Assembly (NCBI RefSeq): GCF_000943555.1
Contig: NZ_JTDV01000001.1
Location: forward strand, 248,001-312,000
From: Neotamlana nanhaiensis
GTDB lineage: Bacteria; Bacteroidota; Bacteroidia; Flavobacteriales; Flavobacteriaceae
Direction of reading: 5' to 3'
Length of the DNA stretch: 64,000 nt
Made by a program: the position numbers and the translations under genes. Every line of letters begins with the position of its first letter. Position 1 is the stretch's first letter. Of this stretch, positions 45,701-54,440 are shown one piece after another. The notes beneath the pieces were generated by a model. It was not told the DNA's origin and made no database searches. It was given only the letters and a program-made list of their open reading frames with translations.

Positions 45701-46390
45701 ATGATTAAAGGATATAATCCTGAAGATAAAATATTTCTAGCTGTAGACTGTATTATTTTTGGTTTTGATGATGAAGACCTTAAAGTACTCCTAATTCAAC
45801 GCGATTTTGAACCAGAAAAAGGTAATTGGTCTCTAATGGGAGGTTTTTTAAAACAGGAGGAGAACCTTGATGATGCTGCTACACGCATTTTATATCGATT
45901 AACAGGTATGCATGATATTTATATGGAGCAACTTTACGCTTTTAGCGAAGTTGATAGAGATCCTGTAGCACGTACCATTTCAACAGCCTATTATGCCATA
46001 ATAAACATTGAAAAACATAATGAAGAGCTTATTGAAAATTACAACGCAAAATGGTTTAGTTTAAAGGAAGTACCCGATTTAATTTTCGATCATAATGCTA
46101 TGCTCGATAAAGCCATACGGCGCTTACGCAGAAGAACCTCGATTAACCCTATTGGTTTCGAACTTTTACCCGAAAAATTCACAATGCGTCAACTACAAAA
46201 ATTATATGAAGCCATTTTAGATAAAAAGCTAGATAAACGTAACTTTATAAATAAAATAAACTCAATGGATATTCTTATTAAATTGGAAGAAAAAGACATG
46301 AGTTCGTCAACAAAAGGATCGTTTTTACATACTTTCGACCAAGAAAAATACGATAATAAAAAAACAAACAACTTCTATTTGAAGTTATAA
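45701..46390 (+). CDS. araR: NrtR-type Nudix transcriptional regulator (AraR-like)
   Basis: The 229-residue protein has an N-terminal Nudix domain whose box (GGFLKQEENLDDAATRILYR, about 47-66) lacks the catalytic EExG glutamates, so it should bind a ligand rather than hydrolyse it. The C-terminal part (from about 150; FTMRQLQKLYEAILDKKLDKR) is the winged helix of NrtR regulators. A Nudix regulator of this kind, AraR, controls L-arabinose use in Bacteroides thetaiotaomicron. It is divergent from susC. Sites at 25810 and 39638 are its likely operators. Confidence 0.88.
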   Translation: MIKGYNPEDKIFLAVDCIIFGFDDEDLKVLLIQRDFEPEKGNWSLMGGFLKQEENLDDAATRILYRLTGMHDIYMEQLYAFSEVDRDPVARTISTAYYAIINIEKHNEELIENYNAKWFSLKEVPDLIFDHNAMLDKAIRRLRRRTSINPIGFELLPEKFTMRQLQKLYEAILDKKLDKRNFINKINSMDILIKLEEKDMSSSTKGSFLHTFDQEKYDNKKTNNFYLKL

Positions 46391-46391
46391 G

Positions 46392-47468
46392 TTAATTTCT
46401 TTGCGATTTCGCTGCTAACATCGCTTTAGTTACCACAGTTCTAAATCCTACGTGATCTGATCCAGAATCGAAACTAAACCCCATTTTAGCTGAAATTCTA
46501 AAACTTGCGCAATAAGAAGCATGGCATAAAAAAGAGCCTCCTTTTATTATATATTCTGTTTGATACGGATTGAAAGGATTAAAACTTTTAGCTGCGCCTT
46601 TAGGATTAATTATTGGTTTAGAAACGTCTAAAGTTTTGTAATAACCTTCATTATATAAATCGCTAGTTAACTCCCAAACATTACCCAACATATCATAAAT
46701 ACCAATACTGTTAGGTTCATACGATTTTATAGGAGCTATAAAGGCGAATCCGTCTTTAGATTCATTTTTAACAGGAAAAACACCTTGCCAAGTATTGGCT
46801 CTACTATTTAAATCTTTTGGATTATCGCCCCAAGTATAAATCTGGTTAGTGCGTGTTCCTTGGGCAGCAGCTTCCCACTCCGCTTCGGTTGGTAAGCGCC
46901 GATTCGCCCATTTACAATAAGCTAAAGCATCCTTAAACGCCACATGAACAACCGGATAAGCATCTTTACCATCAATATTAGATTCTGGACCTTCTGGGTG
47001 TTTCCAATTGGCTCCAATTTTCCATATCCACCATTGCGAATAATCTCCCATAGTGGCCACTTTATTTATATTTTTATTGAAAATTAAACTACCTGGTTGC
47101 AATAGAGAATCATGCGGTTTTTGAATACCTAGCGGTAAACTTTTTTTCATTACTTCCCAATCAATTGGGCGTTCTGCAACGGTTTTATAACCAGTAGCTT
47201 CAACAAAAACATTAAACTGCGCATTAGTAACTTCGGTTTCATCTATATAAAAACCATCAACTGTAACTTTATGCCCTGGTTTTTCTCTTTCCATGGCATA
47301 AAAATCGTTAGCCTTTGCTCCTTGAATAAAAGTTTTATTCGCTACCCAAATCATTCCTTTTGGAGCCATGACCTTATTTAAATCTGTACTGTCTGATTCC
47401 CTGCTTATATTTTTACAGGCAGTAACCAATAACAAACTACAAATAAGGACTAAACTTCGGGTTAACAT
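46392..47468 (-). CDS. formylglycine-generating-enzyme-like lipoprotein
   Basis: The 358-residue protein has a lipoprotein signal (LLVTACKN, Cys 18) and the FGE-sulfatase fold: VTVDGFYIDETEVTNAQF near 68, RRLPTEAEWEAAAQG near 190, and KGGSFLCHASYC near 309-320. The last motif keeps both Cys (about 315 and 320) that carry copper and activity in true formylglycine-generating enzymes, which most lookalikes lack. It would oxidise a Cys in sulfatases, yet none is in the window. It converges on araR with a 1-base gap. Confidence 0.85.
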   Translation of the reverse strand: MLTRSLVLICSLLLVTACKNISRESDSTDLNKVMAPKGMIWVANKTFIQGAKANDFYAMEREKPGHKVTVDGFYIDETEVTNAQFNVFVEATGYKTVAERPIDWEVMKKSLPLGIQKPHDSLLQPGSLIFNKNINKVATMGDYSQWWIWKIGANWKHPEGPESNIDGKDAYPVVHVAFKDALAYCKWANRRLPTEAEWEAAAQGTRTNQIYTWGDNPKDLNSRANTWQGVFPVKNESKDGFAFIAPIKSYEPNSIGIYDMLGNVWELTSDLYNEGYYKTLDVSKPIINPKGAAKSFNPFNPYQTEYIIKGGSFLCHASYCASFRISAKMGFSFDSGSDHVGFRTVVTKAMLAAKSQRN

Positions 47469-47536
47469 TATAAATTACTGTTTTTATTTAAAAATTAATA
47501 CAACTAATTTTATTTTCACTAAAATATCTCGAAACA

Positions 47537-47568
47537 AAAAAGCCTCAACAAAACTGTTAAGGCTTTTT
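47537..47568 (-). terminator. terminator of tRNA-Arg
   Basis: AAAAAGCCT and AGGCTTTTT form a 9-bp stem with a partly paired loop, directly after the tRNA on the minus strand and ending in Ts. Confidence 0.85.
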
Positions 47569-47569
47569 G

Positions 47570-47643
47570 TGATCGCGACAGGATTCGAACCTGTGACCGT
47601 CTGCTTAGAAGGCAGATGCTCTATCCAGCTGAGCTACGCGACC
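47570..47643 (-). tRNA. tRNA-Arg (anticodon TCT)
   Basis: The minus strand folds with acceptor GGTCGCG/CGCGATC, the D arm GCTC/GAGC, an anticodon loop CTTCTAA with TCT at 47607-47609, and T arm ACAGG-TTCGAAT-CCTGT. The discriminator is A and no CCA is encoded. A strong promoter lies upstream and a terminator follows. Confidence 0.96.
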
Positions 47644-47672
47644 TAATATATATAATTTAATTTTCCGGTGCG

Positions 47673-47704
47673 CAAATATAGAATTAACTACAAATCTAAC
47701 CAAA
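47673..47704 (-). promoter_or_regulatory. promoter of tRNA-Arg
   Basis: The minus strand has -33 TTTG at 47701-47704 and -7 TATATTTG at 47673-47680, 20 bases apart, an ideal Bacteroidota promoter 30 bases before the tRNA. Confidence 0.75.
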
Positions 47705-47843
47705 AGAATTTCTTAATAAATTTAAAAAACCAATAGTCAACAACTTTAACACAAAGTAAATAAGACTTTTAACACTAAAAAAAATTGATTTTTTTTAGTT
47801 AAAAGTTTATTTCTAAAAATTTTAATACTCTTCAATAAACCGC

Positions 47844-47851
47844 TATTTTTG
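47844..47851 (+). promoter_or_regulatory. -7 promoter element of galK-galT
   Basis: TATTTTTG matches TAnnTTTG, 40 bases before the galK ATG. The -33 region reads TTTA instead of TTTG. The region 47705-47843 is AT-rich with no other signal. Confidence 0.5.
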
Positions 47852-47890
47852 GCAGTCAGTAATTAAATTCCAGTACTCAACTTAATTAAA

Positions 47891-49039
47891 ATGAATAAAA
47901 CATTAGTTAATGATGTAAACCAAAATTTCATCGACACCCATAAAACCAATCCTTTACTAATTTTTTCACCAGGTAGAATAAACATTATTGGCGAACATAC
48001 CGATTATAACGATGGCTTCGTGTTTCCTGCCGCTGTAGATAAAGGTATAGCTGCTGCCATACAAAAAAGCGCTAACGGTAAATCTTCGGCGCATGCATTG
48101 GATTTTGATAGCAAAACCGAATTCGACATTAATAATTTAGCGCCACTCGAAGAAGGCCGTTGGGAAAATTACGTGTTTGGTGTTGTTGCCGAAATTCAGA
48201 AAAAAGGACTTAAAGTTGATAATTTCAATATGATGTTTAAGGGCAATATTCCGGCTGGAGCAGGTATGTCGTCGTCTGCAGCTCTAGAAAACAGTGTGGT
48301 TTTTGGACTTAATGAGTTATTCAATTTAGGATTAAGCAAACACGATATGATTTTAATTTCGCAACTAGCCGAACATAATTATGTAGGCGTTAAATGTGGG
48401 ATTATGGATCAATACGCCAGTATGTTTGGTATAAAAGACAATGCGTTACTGCTTGATTGTCGAACTGTTGAATCGAAACCTTATAAAATCGATTTTAAAG
48501 ATCACCAACTACTTTTAATAAACACGAATGTAAAACACAGTTTATCTGATAGCGCTTATAACGACAGGCGTTCGGCATGCGAAAGCATTTCAGAAATGCT
48601 TGATATTACTGCTTTACGCGATGCTGTTGAAAGCGATTTAGATAAAATAAAAGATAAAGTTACACCCGAAAATTTCCAAAAAGCCTTATTCGTTATTCAA
48701 GAAAATGAGCGTGCTGTAAAAGCATCAAAAGCAATTGAAACTAACGATTTACAAACTTTAGGCGAACTTATTTATGGATCTCACGATGGACTATCGAATC
48801 AATATAAAGTAAGCTGCGACGAGCTAGATTTTCTTGTAAAACACGCTAAAACCAATCCGCAAGTTCTAGGAGCAAGAATGATGGGTGGTGGCTTTGGCGG
48901 TTGCACCATTAATTTGGTAGCTAAAGATGAAGCTAAAAATTTCGCCGAAACAGCATCAAAAGCATACAAAAATGAGTTCAACAAAGACTGTTCGGTTTAC
49001 TTCGTCGAACTTTCTGAAGGCACTCACATTGTAAAATAA
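47891..49039 (+). CDS. galK: galactokinase
   Basis: It phosphorylates alpha-D-galactose in the Leloir pathway. The 382-residue GHMP kinase has SPGRINIIGEHTDYNDGFV at about 26-44 (galactose signature), the ATP motif IPAGAGMSSSAALE near 120, and the C-terminal MMGGGFGGCTINL near 333. It forms an operon with galT, 15 bases downstream. With the arabinan locus next to it, it fits the use of galactose from arabinogalactan. Confidence 0.97.
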   Translation: MNKTLVNDVNQNFIDTHKTNPLLIFSPGRINIIGEHTDYNDGFVFPAAVDKGIAAAIQKSANGKSSAHALDFDSKTEFDINNLAPLEEGRWENYVFGVVAEIQKKGLKVDNFNMMFKGNIPAGAGMSSSAALENSVVFGLNELFNLGLSKHDMILISQLAEHNYVGVKCGIMDQYASMFGIKDNALLLDCRTVESKPYKIDFKDHQLLLINTNVKHSLSDSAYNDRRSACESISEMLDITALRDAVESDLDKIKDKVTPENFQKALFVIQENERAVKASKAIETNDLQTLGELIYGSHDGLSNQYKVSCDELDFLVKHAKTNPQVLGARMMGGGFGGCTINLVAKDEAKNFAETASKAYKNEFNKDCSVYFVELSEGTHIVK

Positions 49040-49054
49040 CCTATTAAAACTAAA

Positions 49055-50077
49055 ATGAATAATACCGATTTACAAGATTACTCTCATAAACGCTTAAATA
49101 TATTAACTAACGAATGGGTTTTAGTCTCGCCACACCGCGCTAAACGACCATGGCAAGGACAAAACGAAACCGTTAACAACGAAACAAGACCAACTTACGA
49201 CGAAAACTGTTATTTGTGTGCGGGAAACACCAGAATTAATGGTGAAAAAAATCCTGATTACAAGGATGTGTACGTGTTTACCAACGATTTCGCAGCGTTA
49301 CAAAGCAACACCAAATCGTTTGAAGTTAATGATGGTTTATTAGTAGCACAAAGCGAAACAGGCATTTGCAAAGTGGTTTGTTTTAGTCCAGACCACTCCA
49401 AAAGTTTAGCCGATATGTCTGCCAACGATATTAAACAAGTAGTAAAAACGTGGCAAAACGAATACAAAACACTCGGAGATAATCCTGAAATTAATTACGT
49501 TCAAATATTTGAAAACAAAGGTGCGGTTATGGGCTGCAGTAATCCGCATCCACACGGACAAATATGGAGTCAGTCTAACTTACCAAACGAAGTTGACAAG
49601 AAGAACAAAACCCAATTAGCGTATTACAGCAATAAAAAATCTAGCCTTTTAGGCGATTATTTAAAACAAGAAATAGATTTACAAGAGCGCATTATTTTTG
49701 AAAACGACGCCTTTGTAGTTTTGGTTCCATTTTGGGCAATTTGGCCTTTTGAAACCATGATTGTGCCTAAAAAGCATCAAAAAAACATTCTTGAAATGAA
49801 TGATGATGAAGCCTTTTTATATGCTGAAGCCATTTCGGTTATAACAAAAGCTTACGATAAGTTATTTAATACTTCGTTCCCCTACTCTAGCGGAATTCAT
49901 CAAGCACCAACAAATAGTGAAAATAATGAACATTGGCATTGGCACATGAGTTTTTATCCGCCACTTTTAAGAAGTGCAACCGTTAAAAAATTTATGGTAG
50001 GTTACGAAATGTTTGGTACACCACAACGTGATATTACAGGTGAAACGGCAGTAAAAATGCTAAAAGCATTACTTTAA
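49055..50077 (+). CDS. galT: galactose-1-phosphate uridylyltransferase
   Basis: It swaps UMP between UDP-glucose and galactose 1-phosphate. The 340-residue protein has the zinc Cys pair CYLCAG near 50, the active-site GCSNPHPHGQIW near 165 with the nucleophile His, and HWHWHMSFYPP near 290. The second gene of the galK-galT operon; no galE is in the window. Confidence 0.96.
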   Translation: MNNTDLQDYSHKRLNILTNEWVLVSPHRAKRPWQGQNETVNNETRPTYDENCYLCAGNTRINGEKNPDYKDVYVFTNDFAALQSNTKSFEVNDGLLVAQSETGICKVVCFSPDHSKSLADMSANDIKQVVKTWQNEYKTLGDNPEINYVQIFENKGAVMGCSNPHPHGQIWSQSNLPNEVDKKNKTQLAYYSNKKSSLLGDYLKQEIDLQERIIFENDAFVVLVPFWAIWPFETMIVPKKHQKNILEMNDDEAFLYAEAISVITKAYDKLFNTSFPYSSGIHQAPTNSENNEHWHWHMSFYPPLLRSATVKKFMVGYEMFGTPQRDITGETAVKMLKALL

Positions 50078-50153
50078 TATAACTTTTAGCTGTAAAACAC
50101 ACTATTTCGTAACACTAAAAGTTATATTTTTAGTCAACCAAATGTTATCATCA

Positions 50154-51719
50154 ATGAAACGCTATTTTTACTTTATACTAACCCTTGGTTTTCTTTTACT
50201 TTGGAGCTCTTGCCGTAAGGATTTTGAATTCACTTCAAGCACAGGAACGCTTCAATTTTCAAAAGACACCGTGTATTTAGACACTGTTTTTACAAACATT
50301 GGTTCAAGCACTTATAACCTAAAAGTGTATAATAAAAGTGATGATGATATTTTAATTCCATCGGTTAAATTAGCTTTAGGTAATGCTTCAAATTATAGAC
50401 TGAATGTCGATGGTATTTCAGGTAAATCATTCGAAAATGTGGAGCTTTTAGCCAAAGATAGTCTGTTCATTTTTATTGAAACCACTATTGATTATAACGA
50501 TTTTAGTAACTCCGAAACATCCTTTTTATACACCGATCAAATTGAATTCGATGGTGGCGCAAATCTTCAAAAAGTAGAACTTGTCACCTTAGTTCAAGAT
50601 GCTATTTTCATTTATCCTGATAGAGATAACACGACGAAAGTTGTAGAAACCTTATCGTTAAATATTGGTGGTGAAATTGTAGAAACCGAACTTCAAGGGC
50701 GTGAATTAAAACCTGAAGAACTCACATTTAGCAACGAAAAACCTTATGTAGTCTACGGTTTTGCAGTGGTTCCAGAAAACGAAACACTAACTATTGATGC
50801 TGGTGCTCGCGTTCATTTTCATGCCGATTCAGGCATTATTGTTTCAAACGGCGCATCAATTAATGTTAACGGCGCATTCAGTACCAATCAAGAATTACTT
50901 GAAAACGAAGTTATTTTTGAAGGCGACCGCTTAGAACCAAATTTCGAAGACATTCCAGGTCAATGGGGAACCATTTGGTTGCTAGATGGTAGTGTAAACA
51001 ATTCCATTAATTATTTAACTATAAAAAATGCGACCATTGGTATTTTAAGCGATGGCAACCCAAATGAATCTGATAACAAACTGAACATTTCAAATTCTCA
51101 AATTTACAACTCAAGTGCTTTTGGTATTTTTGGTAGAAACACCTCCATTTCAGGAGAAAATGTAGTGATAAACAATTCTGGACAATCCTCATTTGCAGGA
51201 ACTATTGGCGGTAAATATAATTTTACACATTCGACGCTAGTTAATTATTGGAATAATGGCTTTAGACAATATCCTGCTGTTTTACTAAATAATTTCATTT
51301 TAGATGAAGAAAACAACGCCACATTAGCCAGTTTAACCGAAGCCAATTTTAACAACTGTATTATTTACGGTAATGATAATATTGAGTTTCAACTTGAAGA
51401 AATTGAAGACGATGCGGTCGATTTTAACTTTAAATTCACCAATTGTTTTATTCGTTTTAGAGATACCAACAACAATTTTACAGGTGATAATTACGATTTT
51501 GATAATGCTGAGCGTTACGAGAATATTCTTTTTAATAAAGAACCAGATTTCAAGGATACCGAAACCAATCAATTTATTATAGGTGAAAATTCTGAAGCCA
51601 TAAATCAAGGGTCAGCCCTATTTGCAAATCAAGTACCACTCGATATATTAAATAATAATAGAACGACTTCACCAGATTTGGGTGCTTATCAGCATACTAC
51701 TTTTACCGAAGATGACTAA
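50154..51719 (+). CDS. hypothetical lipoprotein with right-handed beta-helix
   Basis: The 521-residue protein (start chosen at the ATG before MKRYFYFIL; 50142 is possible) has a lipoprotein signal (LLWSSCRKD). An immunoglobulin-like N-terminal region is followed, from about 200, by repeated short strands with Asn and Ser turns (NNSINYLTIKNATIGIL, NNSGQSSFAGTIGG), a parallel beta-helix. Such folds are found in pectin-active enzymes and adhesins, but I see no catalytic signature. It follows galT by 76 bases. Confidence 0.75.
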   Translation: MKRYFYFILTLGFLLLWSSCRKDFEFTSSTGTLQFSKDTVYLDTVFTNIGSSTYNLKVYNKSDDDILIPSVKLALGNASNYRLNVDGISGKSFENVELLAKDSLFIFIETTIDYNDFSNSETSFLYTDQIEFDGGANLQKVELVTLVQDAIFIYPDRDNTTKVVETLSLNIGGEIVETELQGRELKPEELTFSNEKPYVVYGFAVVPENETLTIDAGARVHFHADSGIIVSNGASINVNGAFSTNQELLENEVIFEGDRLEPNFEDIPGQWGTIWLLDGSVNNSINYLTIKNATIGILSDGNPNESDNKLNISNSQIYNSSAFGIFGRNTSISGENVVINNSGQSSFAGTIGGKYNFTHSTLVNYWNNGFRQYPAVLLNNFILDEENNATLASLTEANFNNCIIYGNDNIEFQLEEIEDDAVDFNFKFTNCFIRFRDTNNNFTGDNYDFDNAERYENILFNKEPDFKDTETNQFIIGENSEAINQGSALFANQVPLDILNNNRTTSPDLGAYQHTTFTEDD

Positions 51720-51795
51720 AATTTAGTGCAAATACGTATTGTTTTAATACAACATATTTTATAACTTTTGGACTATCAATTAAACCAGATAAGTC

Positions 51796-53283
51796 ATGCC
51801 CACCATAAAATATATTAAACATAATACTGCAAAAGTTTACAAAAACAGCAGCGAAAACAAAATACTTTTAGAAGCCTTATGGGGCGATCGCGTTGAAATT
51901 ATAGACAACACACCAATTAATGGTCGCTTAAAAGTTCATGTGCGTTGGGCAAATTACGCTTATATAAAAATTGAAGATTTAGGCGACGAACCATTGCTTG
52001 AACTTTATTTTATTGATGTTGGCCAAGGTGATGGCGTTTTAATTGTAACTCCAGAACGCAAACATATTTTAATAGATGGCGGTTACAAACGCTCCAAACA
52101 ACCACACGGTAAAAGTGCTGCCGATTTTGTAGATTGGAAATTCAAAAAAGATTACCGACAAAACACCATCGAACTCGATGCCATGATTTGCTCGCATTGT
52201 GATGCCGACCATTACGGCGGATTGTGGGATTTACTAAACCCTGATGAGCGCGAACAAAAAGAACTCGACACCAAAGCCACTAATATTGACACATTTTATC
52301 ATGCAGGCGTATCTTGGTTTAAAACCGAAGAAAAATCGCGATTTCTTGGAAAGGAAGAAGATGGTAAACTACACGATTTGCTTACCGGAAAAACCTCTAT
52401 AAAAAATGCATTACGTAAAAATGCAGATTTAAAATTACAAGGCGAATGGGCTGAATTTTTAAAATGCATTATCGCTTCAAATTGTAAAGTAAAACGATTA
52501 GCGCACAATCCTAATGCTAATTTTGATTATTTAGATGGTTTTGAAGCCGATAAATCTACATCCATAAAAGTTTTAGGGCCCATTGAAACTAAAGTTAATG
52601 GCAAACCAACACTTAAAGATTTAGGCTCTTACAGCAAAAACACCAACGGAAATTCGGTGTTACTTCGAGTAGATTATGGTAGATCTCGCATTTTATTAAC
52701 GGGCGATTTAAATAAGAAAAGTCAGCGATACATTTTAGAATCGCTTTCCGGAAATTTAATAGAACTCGCCGCCGATGTTGTAAAATCCTGCCACCATGGT
52801 AGCGACGACTGTTCGTATGAGTTTCTACAGTATGTAAATGCCGCCGCAACAATTATTTCTTCTGGCGACGACGAAACGCACGCACATCCAAGACCAAATA
52901 TCGTGGCAGCTTCAGGAGCAACTGGTTTCAAAAAAATTGAAAATGACGAAATGGTAACTCCATTAATTTACAGCACCGAAATTTCAAGAAGTTATCGAAT
53001 TGGTGATCCTTACGAAGTAAATTCAAAAAACTATCCAACCTCAAACGGCGATATTGATGTGGTTTTAACCAACGAAGCTAAAACAAACATTCGTTACAAA
53101 CACGGTAAATCTGGCGCTTTAAATCCTTCCGATAGGGTAAAAACCATGAATCGTTTAAAAGTAGTTGACGGCATTGTTTACGGATTGGTGAACGTTCGTA
53201 CTGATGGCGAAAAAATACTTTGTGCAACATTAAATGAAGGCAAAAGTAAATGGGAATATAAAACGTTTGCTTCTAGATTTTGA
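51796..53283 (+). CDS. ComEC/Rec2-like MBL-fold hydrolase with an N-terminal SH3-like part
   Basis: The 495-residue cytoplasmic protein begins with an SH3-like segment (about 1-60), then a metallo-beta-lactamase domain: FIDVGQGDGVLI near 72, the metal motif SHCDADHYGG at 133-142, LLTGDLNKKS near 295, and CHHGSDDC near 330. A C-terminal part of about 100 residues follows. This is the hydrolase domain of the ComEC type, but without membrane helices, so it cannot be a DNA channel. The substrate may be nucleic acid or a phosphodiester; this is inference. Confidence 0.82.
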   Translation: MPTIKYIKHNTAKVYKNSSENKILLEALWGDRVEIIDNTPINGRLKVHVRWANYAYIKIEDLGDEPLLELYFIDVGQGDGVLIVTPERKHILIDGGYKRSKQPHGKSAADFVDWKFKKDYRQNTIELDAMICSHCDADHYGGLWDLLNPDEREQKELDTKATNIDTFYHAGVSWFKTEEKSRFLGKEEDGKLHDLLTGKTSIKNALRKNADLKLQGEWAEFLKCIIASNCKVKRLAHNPNANFDYLDGFEADKSTSIKVLGPIETKVNGKPTLKDLGSYSKNTNGNSVLLRVDYGRSRILLTGDLNKKSQRYILESLSGNLIELAADVVKSCHHGSDDCSYEFLQYVNAAATIISSGDDETHAHPRPNIVAASGATGFKKIENDEMVTPLIYSTEISRSYRIGDPYEVNSKNYPTSNGDIDVVLTNEAKTNIRYKHGKSGALNPSDRVKTMNRLKVVDGIVYGLVNVRTDGEKILCATLNEGKSKWEYKTFASRF

Positions 53284-53546
53284 TATTGAAAAAAGTTCTA
53301 TAAGCAAAAAATTCTCAATTCTAACAACTTACACCCATGCATTGATCAGAATCTATATCAAGAATAAAATTTTTGACTTCAATCCTGTTCTTAATTTATC
53401 CGGTCAAAGCGAGATACTCTAACGGACACAAAATTGTTAATAACTTGCATTTTGAAGTGTTGCGTATGTTTTAATAAAATTTACTTTCGCTCCCGCAAAA
53501 ATTTAAAAACTTTGTATATTCACATTGCTTAAATACTATAAAAAAA

Positions 53547-54440
53547 ATGTCAAGTAATCGTAACAATTACAAAATTGCCGTTATTCAATTAAACTTAAAT
53601 AACACTCCAGAAAATAATCTGGAAAAATGCATAAAATGGGTAAAAGACGCTGCCAAACAAGGTGCTGAAGTTATATCCTTACCAGAACTTTATAGCAGTC
53701 ATTATTTTTGCCAGAGCGAAGATGTCGATAATTTCGCTTTCGCGGAACCATTGTACAGCACGTCGTTTAATGCATTTAGCGCCTTAGCAAAAGAATTAGG
53801 TGTGGTGATTATTGTTCCGTTTTTCGAAAAACGAATGGCTGGCGTGTACCACAACAGTGCTTACATTATTGACACTGATGGTTCTGAAGCTGGTTTATAC
53901 CGCAAAATGCACATTCCAGACGATCCGCATTTTTACGAGAAATTTTACTTTACTCCTGGCGACATAGGCTTTAAGTCCTTCCCTACCAAAAAAGGAAATG
54001 TAGGGACATTAATCTGTTGGGATCAATGGTATCCTGAAGCAGCACGATTAACAGCGTTACAAGGCGCCGAGGTATTATTTTATCCAACAGCAATTGGATG
54101 GCATCCGCAAGAAAAAGAAGAATTTGGCACCAACCAACAAGGTGCTTGGATGAACGTGATGCGTGGTCATGCCGTAGCTAACGGTATTTATGTGGCTGCT
54201 GCAAACCGCATCGGTTTAGAAAAATATTTACCAGAAACTAATGGAATTGAGTTTTGGGGTTCTTCGTTTATCGCCGGTCCGCAAGGTGAAATTTTGGCGC
54301 AAGCATCCGTAGATCAAGAAGAAATTTTAATTGCTGAAGTCGATTTAAGTCTACAAGAAAACGTACGCCAAAACTGGCCATTTTTACGCGACAGACGTAT
54401 TGATAAATACGGTGACATCACTAAACGTGTAATTGACTAA
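53547..54440 (+). CDS. aguB: N-carbamoylputrescine amidase
   Basis: It hydrolyses N-carbamoylputrescine to putrescine, CO2 and ammonia. The 297-residue nitrilase-family protein has the Glu-Lys-Cys triad in SLPELY (E47), YRKMHIPDDPHF (K120) and LICWDQWYPEAAR (C157); the last two motifs are specific to this family. Its stop overlaps the aguA start by 1 base (TAATG). Confidence 0.94.
   Translation: MSSNRNNYKIAVIQLNLNNTPENNLEKCIKWVKDAAKQGAEVISLPELYSSHYFCQSEDVDNFAFAEPLYSTSFNAFSALAKELGVVIIVPFFEKRMAGVYHNSAYIIDTDGSEAGLYRKMHIPDDPHFYEKFYFTPGDIGFKSFPTKKGNVGTLICWDQWYPEAARLTALQGAEVLFYPTAIGWHPQEKEEFGTNQQGAWMNVMRGHAVANGIYVAAANRIGLEKYLPETNGIEFWGSSFIAGPQGEILAQASVDQEEILIAEVDLSLQENVRQNWPFLRDRRIDKYGDITKRVID

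Noticed and set aside
47368-47646. 92-residue plus-strand ORF ending in TGFEPVTVCLEGRC
   Set aside because: Its end is the antisense of tRNA-Arg and its start is the antisense of the FGE-like gene; no independent support.
51333-51608. 91-residue minus-strand ORF inside the beta-helix lipoprotein gene
   Set aside because: It is fully contained in a well-supported gene and its low-complexity sequence mirrors the Asn-rich repeats.
46392-51719. sulfatase gene as partner of the FGE-like lipoprotein
   Set aside because: No protein in the window shows a CxPxR sulfatase signature.
53234-53422. 62-residue ORF after the MBL-fold gene
   Set aside because: It starts inside the MBL-fold gene in another frame and has no family motif or promoter.
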